From assembly GCF_009746565.1 (NCBI RefSeq), contig NZ_WRPN01000007.1, forward strand, positions 1 through 64,000: a stretch of 64,000 nucleotides of DNA. The letters are read 5' to 3'. A model generated the notes under the pieces. The model searched no databases and was not told the DNA's origin. It was given only the letters and a program-made list of their open reading frames with translations. The position numbers and the translations under genes are program-made. Positions 53,579-63,521 of the stretch are shown piece after piece (the stretch's first letter is position 1; each line of letters starts with the position of its first letter). This DNA is from Mariniflexile maritimum. Lineage in GTDB: Bacteria; Bacteroidota; Bacteroidia; Flavobacteriales; Flavobacteriaceae.

Positions 53579-54094
53579 CTATTTTTTATATTCCTTGTTT
53601 AAAGCTTCTAAAATAGTTTTTGTTAAATCGTTTTCCTCGGTGCCGTACATTACGGTTGCAGCAGCATCACTGGTGCCCAAAATAAAGGTGTAACCATTTT
53701 TTTTGCCGTAATCCTTCACGTATTTTTTTACCTTGCTAATAACAGAATCAACTTCGGTTTGGAATTCTTGTTGCAATTGTTGTTGTTCCATTTGCATTTT
53801 TTGTTGCAACATTTGCTGCTTTTGTTGCAAACCACCCATCAACTCCTGCGCTTTTGCTTGCGACGATTTTTGGGCCGTTAACTGGGTTTCTTGTACTTCA
53901 AATTGAAAAGATTTACCAATGCTATCGGCTTTTTTTCTAAAAGCTTCATCCTTTGCTTGGAATTTGGTCTCAATGTCCTTTTTCTCTTGATAATCGTTTA
54001 TAACGGTGCCGTTATCTACAAATCCAATTTTTGCTTGTTTTTGGCATGCAGTAAATGCCAACATCACTACTGCAACATAAAAAATATTTTTCAT
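53579..54094 (-). CDS. OmpH/Skp-like lipoprotein
   Basis: 171 aa. Lipobox MLAFTACQKQ (Cys17). Then IGFVDNGTVINDYQE and a long Gln/Lys coiled coil (~60-120; LQQKQQMLQQKMQMEQQQ), ending in YTFILGTSDAAATVMYG typical of the OmpH (Skp) family. Skp proteins chaperone outer-membrane proteins in the periplasm; a lipid-anchored form is common in Bacteroidota. Confidence 0.87.
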   Translation of the reverse strand: MKNIFYVAVVMLAFTACQKQAKIGFVDNGTVINDYQEKKDIETKFQAKDEAFRKKADSIGKSFQFEVQETQLTAQKSSQAKAQELMGGLQQKQQMLQQKMQMEQQQLQQEFQTEVDSVISKVKKYVKDYGKKNGYTFILGTSDAAATVMYGTEENDLTKTILEALNKEYKK

Positions 54095-54323
54095 CTGTTT
54101 TATTTTAATAACTCGAACAAAAGTAGTAAAGTAAACCTTAATTTAAAGTAGAATTCCGTTCGATTTTAATAGATAGTCAAAATCTATTGCAAACAACATA
54201 ATTGATAGTTCATATTTATAAAAAACCACTTCATTAAAACGCTTATAATCCCTTTTAACAAAACAATGGTGTAATTGCTTATTTAATGGCTCAAAAACGC
54301 CTTAAAAGCCTTAAAATTGAATT

Positions 54324-55184
54324 TTAATGGTTTTTTAGAATGAAAATGAGTGAAGAAGCCTCATTGGATACCAAGGCTTTTAAATTTGAAACCAACGCAA
54401 TATAAAAAGCCCTAAAAAAATGCATGGTACCCGATTTGTACTTTTCTGAAAGCAAGCTCACATAAAACGCATCAAAAAACATGGGCTTGGTTTTTATAAC
54501 AATCATTGAAACTTTTGAAAATAAGTTAGAAATAGATGTTTTATTAAAATGCCATAAATGCCTAGGCACATCATAAGCAGCCCAAAACTGTCTGTAATGT
54601 TTTGCGTCAAAACTACCGTGGTTGGGTACTGCAATTATTAAAGTACCGTCTTTTTTTAATGCTTTTTTAAAAATTTGTATTTGTTGTTCCAAATTGGGCA
54701 AATGTTCCAAAACATGCCAAAGCGTGATAACATCAAAACTTTCTGGTTGAAATTTAGAAAGGGCTTCCGTATCAAAAACACGATTGCCCGTTTTATAGTT
54801 TGCAATCGTTCTAGCTTGCGCGTTGGGTTCAATACCAAAAATTTGCCATTGGTTATCTTGGGCTATTTTTAAAAAATCGCCTGTACCACAGCCTATATCT
54901 AACAGTTTTTTTTCTGAAGAGCCACAGGCGTTTATTAATTTTAGTTTTTGCGCTAATGAAAATTTTTTTACCAAATGGTAAACTTTTTCAAAAAGATTTC
55001 TTTTAGAATCGGTATGCGAAATATAATCGTCGCTTTTGTAATACTCGGGCAATTTTTCTGGCGAAGGTTGCGGGAAGGTTTCAAGAAAACCGAATGCTTT
55101 GTTTTGAATCAATTCGAAAACCTCCCCTGAAACGGAATGATCTTTTACTTTTAAACGGATATTATTTTCGGTTTTATTTGCCAC
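54324..55184 (-). CDS. Class I SAM-dependent methyltransferase
   Basis: 286 aa. SAM site LLDIGCGTGDFLK at about 95, DVITLWHVLEHLPN (motif of the Methyltransf_23 group) and LIIAVPNHGSFDA. It methylates an unknown substrate, possibly a lipid or glycan. The gene is alone on this strand stretch, followed by 55185-55377 which holds a parS-like site. Confidence 0.88.
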   Translation of the reverse strand: MANKTENNIRLKVKDHSVSGEVFELIQNKAFGFLETFPQPSPEKLPEYYKSDDYISHTDSKRNLFEKVYHLVKKFSLAQKLKLINACGSSEKKLLDIGCGTGDFLKIAQDNQWQIFGIEPNAQARTIANYKTGNRVFDTEALSKFQPESFDVITLWHVLEHLPNLEQQIQIFKKALKKDGTLIIAVPNHGSFDAKHYRQFWAAYDVPRHLWHFNKTSISNLFSKVSMIVIKTKPMFFDAFYVSLLSEKYKSGTMHFFRAFYIALVSNLKALVSNEASSLIFILKNH

Positions 55185-55318
55185 TACTATTTTATTTACC
55201 GCGAATTCGCAAATTTATTTTCTGTAAGTCTGTTCTTTTATGCGCTTCGACAGACTCTGCGTTACTTGAGGACTTCATTTGCACCTTGATATTTGTACTG
55301 CTTTTAGTTGAAATTTTG

Positions 55319-55336
55319 ACGTTCCACGTGGAACGT
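55319..55336. promoter_or_regulatory. parS-like palindrome 1
   Basis: ACGTTCCACGTGGAACGT, a perfect 18-bp palindrome with the core GTTCCACGTGGAAC, close to the ParB/Spo0J site consensus TGTTNCACGTGAAACA. Just downstream of the mnmG stop. Confidence 0.7.
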
Positions 55337-55377
55337 TTTTTAAAAACAACTTTAAAATATTTCTGTTTTTAACATGC

Positions 55378-57249
55378 TCAGCGCCCCATATACACTAACA
55401 AAACTGAAATATCGTTTGGCGATACGCCGCTAATTCGGGATGCTTGTGATACGGTAACCGGTTGTACTTTTTCAAGTTTTTGGCGCGCTTCAATACTCAT
55501 GGATTTGATTTGTGAATAATCGAAATTGGCTGGTATTTTCACATATTCCAAACGGCTCAATTTATCGGCATTGTTCTTTTCTTTTGAAATATAACCTGAA
55601 TATTTTATTTGGATTTCGGCTTGCTCAATAATTTCCGTGTCTAAATTATTTGCTTTAATATAGCCATCTACCTCATCAATTTTACGCATGTCATCAATGG
55701 TAATATTTGGTCGTGAAAAGATTTTAAACATCTTATCGGATTGTCGAATTAACGACGATTCCTTAACTTCTAAAATAGGATTTACATCTTCTGGCTTCAC
55801 ACTTGTTTCAGCGAAAAATTGAACAAATTTTTCTGCTGCTTCATGTTTTTCCTCCATTCTACGCAAGCGCTTTTCACTTGCCAAACCCAGCTCAAAACCT
55901 TTAGGCGTTAAACGTAAATCGGCATTATCTTGACGCAGCAAGGTTCTATATTCGGCCCTAGAAGTAAACATGCGATAGGGTTCTTCGGTACCTTTCGTAA
56001 TCAAGTCATCAATTAAAACGCCTATATACGCCTCATCCCTTTTTAAAACAAATGGTTCCTTTTCTTGAACTTTTAAACTTGCGTTAATACCCGCCATCAA
56101 CCCTTGCGATGCCGCTTCTTCATAACCCGTTGTACCGTTAATTTGTCCAGCAAAAAACAGCCCGACAACCAACTTGGTTTCTAAGGTATGTTTTAATTGT
56201 GTTGGTGGAAAATAATCGTATTCAATAGCATAACCAGGCCTAAAAAATTTCACGTTTTCAAAACCTACAACAGAACGCAAAGCTTTAAATTGAACATCTT
56301 CTGGCAAAGAAGTTGAAAAACCATTTACATATACTTCACAGGTATTCCAGCCTTCAGGTTCTATAAATAATTGGTGCCTATCTTTATCTGCAAAGCGATT
56401 GATTTTATCTTCTATGGAAGGACAATAACGAGGCCCTAAACTTTTAATGCGACCGTTAAACATGGGCGATCTATCAAAACCTTCACGTAGCAAATCGTGA
56501 ACCAACTCGCTGGTATAGGTCATGTGGCAAGAACGCTGATGTTGCAATGGTTTGGTAATATCTAAATAAGAGAATTTCTCAGGGTTTTCATCACCGGGTT
56601 GTTCAATCATTTTTGAATAATCCAACGAACGGCCATCAACGCGTGGTGGAGTGCCGGTTTTCATTCTTCCCGATTCAAAACCTAAACTCACAAGCTGCTC
56701 CGTAATTCCTGTGGCAGCCTTTTCGCCTGCTCTACCGCCGCCAAAATTTTTATTTCCTATATGGATTAGGCCATTTAAAAAAGTACCGTTGGTTAGCACC
56801 ACGGTTTTACCTTTTATCTCAACACCTAATGAGGTTTTTACGCCTACTACTTTATGCTTATCCATTAACAACCCAGACACCATTTCTTGGTAAAAGTCCA
56901 GATTTGGGGTACGTTCCAGCATCAAGCGCCAGTCTTCTGCAAAACGCATTCGGTCACTTTGCACCCTGGGGCTCCACATGGCAGGCCCTTTCGATTTATT
57001 AAGCATTTTAAACTGGATGGCCGATGTATCGGAAACAATACCGCTGTAACCACCAAGCGCATCTATTTCGCGCACAATCTGCCCTTTCGCAATACCTCCC
57101 ATGGCTGGATTACAGGACATTTGAGCAATATTTTGCAGATTCATGGTAACAAGCAATGTTTTACTGCCCATATTGGCAGCAGCAGCAGCAGCTTCACTTC
57201 CTGCGTGACCAGCACCAACCACAATTACATCATACACTTCATTAAACAT
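55378..57249 (-). CDS. mnmG: tRNA uridine-5-carboxymethylaminomethyl(34) synthesis enzyme MnmG
   Basis: 623 aa, normal length. FAD site DVIVVGAGHAGSEAA at the N-terminus, SCNPAMGGIAKGQIVREIDALGG, FFAGQINGTTGYEEAA, and a helical C-terminal domain. With MnmE it modifies wobble U34 in tRNAs. The gene (old name gidA) lies near oriC in many bacteria. Flanked by parS-like palindromes on both sides. Confidence 0.96.
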   Translation of the reverse strand: MFNEVYDVIVVGAGHAGSEAAAAAANMGSKTLLVTMNLQNIAQMSCNPAMGGIAKGQIVREIDALGGYSGIVSDTSAIQFKMLNKSKGPAMWSPRVQSDRMRFAEDWRLMLERTPNLDFYQEMVSGLLMDKHKVVGVKTSLGVEIKGKTVVLTNGTFLNGLIHIGNKNFGGGRAGEKAATGITEQLVSLGFESGRMKTGTPPRVDGRSLDYSKMIEQPGDENPEKFSYLDITKPLQHQRSCHMTYTSELVHDLLREGFDRSPMFNGRIKSLGPRYCPSIEDKINRFADKDRHQLFIEPEGWNTCEVYVNGFSTSLPEDVQFKALRSVVGFENVKFFRPGYAIEYDYFPPTQLKHTLETKLVVGLFFAGQINGTTGYEEAASQGLMAGINASLKVQEKEPFVLKRDEAYIGVLIDDLITKGTEEPYRMFTSRAEYRTLLRQDNADLRLTPKGFELGLASEKRLRRMEEKHEAAEKFVQFFAETSVKPEDVNPILEVKESSLIRQSDKMFKIFSRPNITIDDMRKIDEVDGYIKANNLDTEIIEQAEIQIKYSGYISKEKNNADKLSRLEYVKIPANFDYSQIKSMSIEARQKLEKVQPVTVSQASRISGVSPNDISVLLVYMGR

Positions 57250-57263
57250 AGGCTAATTTTTTA

Positions 57264-57281
57264 TTGTTCCACGTGGAACAA
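57264..57281. promoter_or_regulatory. parS-like palindrome 2
   Basis: TTGTTCCACGTGGAACAA, a perfect 18-bp palindrome with the same 14-bp core as 55319-55336, 15 bases upstream of the mnmG start. Overlaps the probable mnmG leader, so ParB binding could affect its transcription. Confidence 0.75.
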
Positions 57282-57330
57282 TGGCTATTTTAAAATTTGA
57301 GTTTGCAAATATACGGCGATTTACCAAAAA

Positions 57331-57741
57331 TCAAGCAAGTTGTTTTATATAGTGATTTTCTTTTTGTCGCATTAACAACGATTCGCTTTCAGATTTATCC
57401 TTGTATCCACAGAAATGCAGAACACCATGAACCATAACCCGATGCAATTCCTCTTGCAGAGACACATTGAAATCTTTAGCATTATCTGCTACTCTTTCAA
57501 CAGATATAAAAATATCGCCTTGTATAATTTTTCCGATAGAATTATCAAAACTAATAATGTCCGTTAATGTATCATGGTTTAGATATTCAACATTCAATTT
57601 TAATAAAAAAGCATCATCACAAAAAATATAATTGATTTCATCGAGAATACAGCCTTCTTCTGAAATAACATTAATAATCCAGTTGTTTAAACGGGATTCA
57701 TCGGGAAGTGAAAAATTGGTTTCGTAGTTGAAATTAATCAT
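57331..57741 (-). CDS. ybeY: rRNA maturation RNase YbeY
   Basis: 136 aa. Metal site region MVHGVLHFCGYKDKSESE, in which the usual third histidine of H-x3-H-x5-H is replaced (GYKD), as in other Bacteroidota YbeY. Also DTLTDIISFDNS and GDIFISVERV. Acts in 16S rRNA 3' end maturation and ribosome quality control. Overlaps the DUF4175 gene end by 8 bases. Confidence 0.92.
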   Translation of the reverse strand: MINFNYETNFSLPDESRLNNWIINVISEEGCILDEINYIFCDDAFLLKLNVEYLNHDTLTDIISFDNSIGKIIQGDIFISVERVADNAKDFNVSLQEELHRVMVHGVLHFCGYKDKSESESLLMRQKENHYIKQLA

Positions 57742-60700
57742 TGTTCTGTTTAAAATACGTTTGCACTTTGGTTTTGTAAATGGGCTGCAAAGGTAATGTT
57801 TGTTTGTTCAAGATTTCGGTGGTGTTGAAATATTGTTTTGCGTTAGGGATTTGGCTCGTTGAAGCATTGTTGAAATCATTAGTATTACTTTTAGATTCGC
57901 GTTTGCTGTCCTGACCCTGTTGAAAGCTGGCGTTTTCCAGTTTGAGCAATTGATGTTTTAAATCCAACATTTTTTGTAATGTTTGGTCTGTGAAGCCTTT
58001 GTTTAGTAAATCCAACTCTATTTGTTCCATTTTTTTTACCAGAGCATCACCCGTTGCGCTCTTGCCTTCTTTAGCGAGTTTGTCTTGCAAGGCATTGCGA
58101 AGCTCTTGTTGTTGTTGGTAAATTTGATATAATAATCCATTCAAATCTTCTTTAGTGCCTTGGTTGTTAGCATTGTTTTGATTGCCATTTTTATTGCCGT
58201 TTCCATTCTTTTCGCCTTCACCTTTCTCACCTTCCTTTTTGCCCTCTCCATCTTTAGGTTTCCCGTTATCACCTTTCTTTATGCCTTCTTCCATCATCTT
58301 GTTCAATTCTTCTTGGCTCATAATAATGTCTGGCAATTGCATGTCGCCGCTACCACCTTTACCTTTAGACATGCTAAGGTTTTCTTGCATGTTATCTAAC
58401 ACGTCGCTTAGGAAATTTGCCAAATTATTCGCTGCAGTTATTGTAAATTGTTGGTTTGAAATGCCCTGATATAATTGGTTTTCGGAAAAATTAGATAAGG
58501 CTTTATCTATATTATAATAAACCTCGGTGATTTGTCTATTGACTTCCTCAGATAATTTTGGTTGGCGTAGCGACAAGGCAAATAAGCTATCGTCCACATG
58601 CTCAAAATGCTCGCGTAAACTGTTTTGTTTTTTTAAAAACGAGGCAAACTTATTGTGGCTTTCTTCAACTGAGCCAAATTGTTTCATGAGTGCTTCCTGC
58701 TCGAATGAAAAAAGCAATAAATTATCGAGAATTTGCCGCAACATTTCAACATCTTCTTGCATTTGCTGACCACCGCCTTCTTGCATAGCGCGTTGCATTT
58801 GTTCGCTTAACGACTTCATTTTGCTGGCCGCTTTCTTTTGACTATTTTGGGCATTCTTTTGTAGTTGTTGCTTTTGTTGCGCATCCTGTGATTGCTCATT
58901 GTTTTTCAAAGCTTCGGTTGCTTTTTGTTGTTCTTTTTGAATATCGTTTTCCTCTAGCTTATCTTGTGGCACGCCAATAGGTTTTTTTAAGGCTGCACCT
59001 TCTTTCTTCAACGCATCTAACTGTTTTTTGAACTCTTCAAAAGCCATGTTTAACTCTTCTTGCTGATTCTTAGTGTTCTTTTCCTCCGATTGATTGGATA
59101 ATTTTTCCTGCTCGTTGGCAAGTTTAGATAAATCGTCTTTAAGCTTATCTAGCTTTTTTTCAACATAAAAACGCTTTGTTAATTCTAACAACTGCTCCAA
59201 ACTGCGTTTTTTGTTTTTGTTTTGTTTTGCTAACTCGTCAAGTCGTTGGGTAAGCTCCTCTTTGTTTATTTTATTTTGCAGTTTTTGTAATTCGTCCAAT
59301 AATTTTTCGTCTTGTTTTAGCTTTTCCTCATTTTGTTTTAAGCGCTCTTTCAAACCTTCCTTTAGCGGATCTTCTAGTATTTCCTTTTCAAAATTCTCCA
59401 AATTATCTTTTAGCTTTTTGTTGAAATTCTTCATCAATTCATCTTGCTGCTCCTGACGTTTTAAGAACGATTCCAATTTCTTTTTATCATTAAAATTAAG
59501 CTGCGATTTTTCCTTTTGCGTTTTAGAAAGTTCTTCCAGTTGTTTATCCTGTTCATCAAACTTTTTAATGGAATTATTCAAATCTTTAATCGATTCGCTT
59601 TGTGAATTTAATTGCTTCGTCACCTCTTCCTCTTTGGTGCGTTTTCTATAACTAAAAACATCACTACGCACCGATTTATACTTATTAACTTCATCATTAT
59701 CAATAACTTGAAAATATAATTCATACGAAACGCCTGCTTCAACCGTTAAATTATTAGGAAATGCGCTGATAAAATCGGCCACATTTGCATTTGAAATGGG
59801 CAACTGCTCTACTTTCTTATTGGCTTCATTATCAGTAGGATAATATACCAACTGCAACTTGCTAAATCCATAATCATCGCTTATTTGGCCATGGAAATAC
59901 AGTGTTTGCAAATCGAGACTGTCCATTTTCATCTTGACATCGATAGTGGGAAATTCATCTTTCACAACACCAATGGTAAATGCTAGATTTTCATAATTTT
60001 TAAGCTGTTTGTTACTGGTGCTCAATCCGTAATTAAAATGATGATACACGCGCTTGGAAGCAGAAAAAACATTAGGTGCACCCGTATCAAAATTTACAGT
60101 ATCCTTTGAAAACAAGGACACTTGGTTGGTTGCCTTGGTTTTAAGTTTCCAAGTTACTAGAGTGCCTTCGGGAACAACGGCGTTTCCGGTACTTTTAAGG
60201 ATTTCATCGTTTTTCTTGGTGTAATTCGGATAATCCAAAACCATTTCAAAACCTAATAAAGAAGGCACTTCTATAACCTGCATGGTATAGGGTTTGGACC
60301 TTACTTTATTGGATATGAGCTGAAATTGGATGTTTGCTTTGGGTTTAGAAAAAACATATTCAAAAGAACCAATACCCGTTTGTTTTAAAAAATAAGTGTC
60401 GCCGTCGTACTTAATCTGCGCATTTTCAGGCACTACGTTGCCTGCGGTTTTTACTTGCAGAACAAAATCCTGGTTTTCAATGGCGTTTAAAGTTTCATTC
60501 ACCACAAAAAATTGAAAAGGCGCAGGGGGTTCGTATGCCGTATTATAATGCGTTACACGCTGAAAACTTGCGCTAAACCAATTCATTTTACCAAAAAGAA
60601 ATACTACTAACAATATTAAAACTGGAATGGCGGCATATTTTAAATACTGAAGATTTTTTTTGAAATTGATTGCCAAGGTGAAAGGAATGGGGCGTAGTTC

Positions 60701-61102
60701 GATCGATTTTTGCTCGATACTGGCCAGCAACAATTCCGATTGGTTGGTGTTTTTATGCAGTTGCAGTACGTTCAACAACTTATCGTTCACTTCCGGAAAA
60801 TGGTATCCAATTAACCTTGAAGCAGTTTCATAATCAATGCCCTTTTTAAATTTGAACAATTTCGCCAAAGGCATAACAATAAACTTGATAAGCAAGCCAA
60901 CTTCAACAGCAATAAACAGCCAAAACAACAGCGTTCTTGCAGTGGTATTTAGCCATAAAAGATGCTCAACAAACAAGGTAAATAAAAAATACAGCAAGCC
61001 AATGGCGAAAAACAAGATAGTGCCTTTAAGCAATTCATTAACATAATAACGTTTAATGAAGGCTTCAAGCTTTATTTGTATGTTTTTGTAATTGCTTAAC
61101 AT
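57734..61102 (-). CDS. DUF4175 large membrane-anchored coiled-coil protein
   Basis: 1122 aa. Two membrane helices near the N-terminus (LLKGTILFFAIGLLYFLFTLF; LLFWLFIAVEVGLLIKFIV) and another at ~155-175, then Ig-like strands to ~500. A very long charged coiled coil (residues ~500-780, Lys/Gln/Glu repeats such as DEQDKQLEELSKTQKEKSQ) and a Gly/Asn/Lys low-complexity stretch (KGDNGKPKDGEGKK ... GNGNKNGNQNNANN) near 980. Typical of the Bacteroidota DUF4175 family; function unknown. Confidence 0.85.
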   Translation of the reverse strand: MLSNYKNIQIKLEAFIKRYYVNELLKGTILFFAIGLLYFLFTLFVEHLLWLNTTARTLLFWLFIAVEVGLLIKFIVMPLAKLFKFKKGIDYETASRLIGYHFPEVNDKLLNVLQLHKNTNQSELLLASIEQKSIELRPIPFTLAINFKKNLQYLKYAAIPVLILLVVFLFGKMNWFSASFQRVTHYNTAYEPPAPFQFFVVNETLNAIENQDFVLQVKTAGNVVPENAQIKYDGDTYFLKQTGIGSFEYVFSKPKANIQFQLISNKVRSKPYTMQVIEVPSLLGFEMVLDYPNYTKKNDEILKSTGNAVVPEGTLVTWKLKTKATNQVSLFSKDTVNFDTGAPNVFSASKRVYHHFNYGLSTSNKQLKNYENLAFTIGVVKDEFPTIDVKMKMDSLDLQTLYFHGQISDDYGFSKLQLVYYPTDNEANKKVEQLPISNANVADFISAFPNNLTVEAGVSYELYFQVIDNDEVNKYKSVRSDVFSYRKRTKEEEVTKQLNSQSESIKDLNNSIKKFDEQDKQLEELSKTQKEKSQLNFNDKKKLESFLKRQEQQDELMKNFNKKLKDNLENFEKEILEDPLKEGLKERLKQNEEKLKQDEKLLDELQKLQNKINKEELTQRLDELAKQNKNKKRSLEQLLELTKRFYVEKKLDKLKDDLSKLANEQEKLSNQSEEKNTKNQQEELNMAFEEFKKQLDALKKEGAALKKPIGVPQDKLEENDIQKEQQKATEALKNNEQSQDAQQKQQLQKNAQNSQKKAASKMKSLSEQMQRAMQEGGGQQMQEDVEMLRQILDNLLLFSFEQEALMKQFGSVEESHNKFASFLKKQNSLREHFEHVDDSLFALSLRQPKLSEEVNRQITEVYYNIDKALSNFSENQLYQGISNQQFTITAANNLANFLSDVLDNMQENLSMSKGKGGSGDMQLPDIIMSQEELNKMMEEGIKKGDNGKPKDGEGKKEGEKGEGEKNGNGNKNGNQNNANNQGTKEDLNGLLYQIYQQQQELRNALQDKLAKEGKSATGDALVKKMEQIELDLLNKGFTDQTLQKMLDLKHQLLKLENASFQQGQDSKRESKSNTNDFNNASTSQIPNAKQYFNTTEILNKQTLPLQPIYKTKVQTYFKQNND

Positions 61103-61168
61103 GTATTGTATTTAATCTACTAAACTACAATTTTATTTTTTACAGCGTTTATAATTATGTGTTAATTG

Positions 61169-61176
61169 TATCTTTG
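61169..61176 (+). promoter_or_regulatory. -7 element of gltX
   Basis: TATCTTTG fits TAnnTTTG, 18 bases before the gltX ATG. Confidence 0.5.
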
Positions 61177-61193
61177 CAACAAATTTACAAAAC

Positions 61194-62705
61194 ATGGCAA
61201 ACAATGTGCGCGTGCGATTTGCACCTAGCCCAACGGGGCCGCTTCATATAGGTGGTGTCCGTACGGCTTTATTCAATTATTTATTCGCTAAAAAACACAA
61301 CGGTACTTTCATTTTAAGAATTGAGGACACCGACCAAAACCGCTATGTAGAAGGCGCAGAACAATACATTATTGATGCTTTAAATTGGTGTGGTATCCCT
61401 TTTGATGGAGGTATAGACAAAAATGAAAAGTTGGGCCCATACCGCCAAAGTGAACGTAAACATTTGTACAAAAAATATGCCGATATGTTAATTGAAAACG
61501 GCAACGCTTATTATGCCTTTGATACGGCCGAAGCATTGGATGCCCATCGTGCCGACCATGAAGCCAAAGGAAAAACCTTTATTTACAACTGGCACAACCG
61601 TTTAAAATTAAGCAATTCCTTATCGCTTAGCGCGGAAGAAGTGCAAGCAAAGTTGGAAGCTGGCGATGATTATGTGATTCGGTTTAAGAGTCCGCAAGAC
61701 GAAACTTTGCATTTAACCGACATCATTCGAGGCGATATCAAGATAGACACCAATATTTTAGATGATAAAGTATTGTTTAAAAGCGATGGCATGCCAACTT
61801 ACCATTTGGCGAATATTGTTGATGATCATTTAATGGAAATCTCGCACGTTATCCGTGGTGAAGAATGGTTGCCATCATTAGCATTGCACTACCAATTGTA
61901 TGATGCTTTTGGTTGGGAAAAACCACAGTTTGCCCATTTGCCGCTTATTTTGAAACCTACCGGAAAAGGGAAATTAAGCAAACGCGATGGCGATAAACTA
62001 GGCTTCCCAGTATTTCCCCTAAAATGGACCGACCCAGTAACACAAGAAGTTTCAAGAGGCTATAAAGAAGATGGCTATTTTCCGGAAGCGATGCTGAATT
62101 TTTTGGCCTTTTTAGGTTGGAACCCAGGCACGGAACAGGAAATTTTCAATTTAGAAGAATTAATAGATGCCTTTGAATTGGAACGTGTTAATAAATCGGG
62201 GGCACGTTTCGACCCCGAGAAAATTAAGTGGTTCAACCACCACTACATGCAAGAGCAAAACGATGATGCATTGGCAGAATTGTTTAAAAGTCAATATTCC
62301 GAATTGGCTGAAATTGATGTAAATTATATAGCACTTATTGTTGGTTTAATTAAAGAACGCGCCACCTTTGTTTCCGATTTTTGGGAGTTAAGCTCCTATT
62401 TTTTTGAAGCCCCTAAAACCTACGATGAGAAAGCTTCAAAAAAAGCCTTTAAAGAAAATACAGCTTCGTTAATGACCGATTTAAAAAACATCCTTGTCCA
62501 TATAGATGAGTTCACGGTTGAAGCACTTCAAAAAGACATTAAAAGTTGGATAACAGATAAGAATATTGGCTTTGGAAACGTGATGATGCCCTTACGTTTG
62601 GCGTTGGTGGGCGCTTTGCAAGGCCCCGATGTATTCGATATTATGTTTATGATTGGGAAAGCGGAAACAGTAAAACGGATTGAAACGTTGGTTTTAAGTT
62701 TATAA
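61194..62705 (+). CDS. gltX: Glutamate-tRNA ligase
   Basis: 503 aa. Class I synthetase signatures: FAPSPTGPLHIGGVRTALFN (HIGH-type) near residue 10 and KLSKRDGD (KMSKS-type) near 260. Charges tRNA-Glu with glutamate. Monocistronic; divergent to the DUF4175 gene. Confidence 0.97.
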   Translation: MANNVRVRFAPSPTGPLHIGGVRTALFNYLFAKKHNGTFILRIEDTDQNRYVEGAEQYIIDALNWCGIPFDGGIDKNEKLGPYRQSERKHLYKKYADMLIENGNAYYAFDTAEALDAHRADHEAKGKTFIYNWHNRLKLSNSLSLSAEEVQAKLEAGDDYVIRFKSPQDETLHLTDIIRGDIKIDTNILDDKVLFKSDGMPTYHLANIVDDHLMEISHVIRGEEWLPSLALHYQLYDAFGWEKPQFAHLPLILKPTGKGKLSKRDGDKLGFPVFPLKWTDPVTQEVSRGYKEDGYFPEAMLNFLAFLGWNPGTEQEIFNLEELIDAFELERVNKSGARFDPEKIKWFNHHYMQEQNDDALAELFKSQYSELAEIDVNYIALIVGLIKERATFVSDFWELSSYFFEAPKTYDEKASKKAFKENTASLMTDLKNILVHIDEFTVEALQKDIKSWITDKNIGFGNVMMPLRLALVGALQGPDVFDIMFMIGKAETVKRIETLVLSL

Positions 62706-62758
62706 AATTAGCATCTTAATAAATCTTTCTAAACATAAATTCTTCATTCGTATCCACA

Positions 62759-63442
62759 TTAAAACGAAATAACAGCTCCCAAAACCAGCATATTTTGGTT
62801 GCCTTTAAAACGCGCGCTTCCACCCGAGGTATCTAAATTTTGGGTTTCGAGTTTGTTCAATATATTGGTAAACCCATAAATGTATTGTGCTTTCAGTTTA
62901 AAATTTCTAACACCCAATGATGCGCCCACGGCCCCATTCAAATTAAATTGGGAAATATTTGAAATGTCCTTGGCCGTTAAGTTGGTGTAATTGTTAATGT
63001 AATACGTTTCATTACTGGCATCTTTTAGCTCTAGCTTGCTGTTGTATTGCAGCATGGGCCCAAGATCGATGGTAACATAATCGGGAATCACTTTAATGTG
63101 CCCCAAAAAAGCCACTTGTGCAGCAAACAATTTATAGTCAATAAAGGTGTTGTTGGTACTTACAAGCGTTGGTCTTGCGGCAATGCCAATAGAACTTTCG
63201 GAAAGTTGCATGCCAAAACTGATGTTGTACCAACGGTGCGGAATATCAACGGTTGCTGTTAATGCGCCTAAAAAGCCATCGCCTTGTTTCGTGGTGAAAT
63301 TATTGGTAGAAATATCTAGTTTGGTAATAGCTCCGGTAATGCTTATTCCGTTGGTAATATGGTAATTCCCCTTTTGGGAAAAACCTTTTGTAAGGCAACA
63401 AAGCATTATAGCTACAAATAGGGTGAGTTGTGGTTTTTTCAT
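62759..63442 (-). CDS. Outer-membrane beta-barrel protein of unknown function
   Basis: 227 aa. Signal peptide (MKKPQLTLFVAIMLCCLTKGFS), then alternating strands typical of a small porin-like barrel (ITGAITKLDISTN, GAVGASLGVRNFKLKAQYIYGF) ending in aromatic-rich strands (MLVLGAVISF). No specific family recognised. Confidence 0.75.
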   Translation of the reverse strand: MKKPQLTLFVAIMLCCLTKGFSQKGNYHITNGISITGAITKLDISTNNFTTKQGDGFLGALTATVDIPHRWYNISFGMQLSESSIGIAARPTLVSTNNTFIDYKLFAAQVAFLGHIKVIPDYVTIDLGPMLQYNSKLELKDASNETYYINNYTNLTAKDISNISQFNLNGAVGASLGVRNFKLKAQYIYGFTNILNKLETQNLDTSGGSARFKGNQNMLVLGAVISF

Positions 63443-63521
63443 TGTATATTTAGGGGTTCAATATACAACTATAACTTCAATTTAGTTATATATATTTTTT
63501 AACCATTATAAAATACCTATT

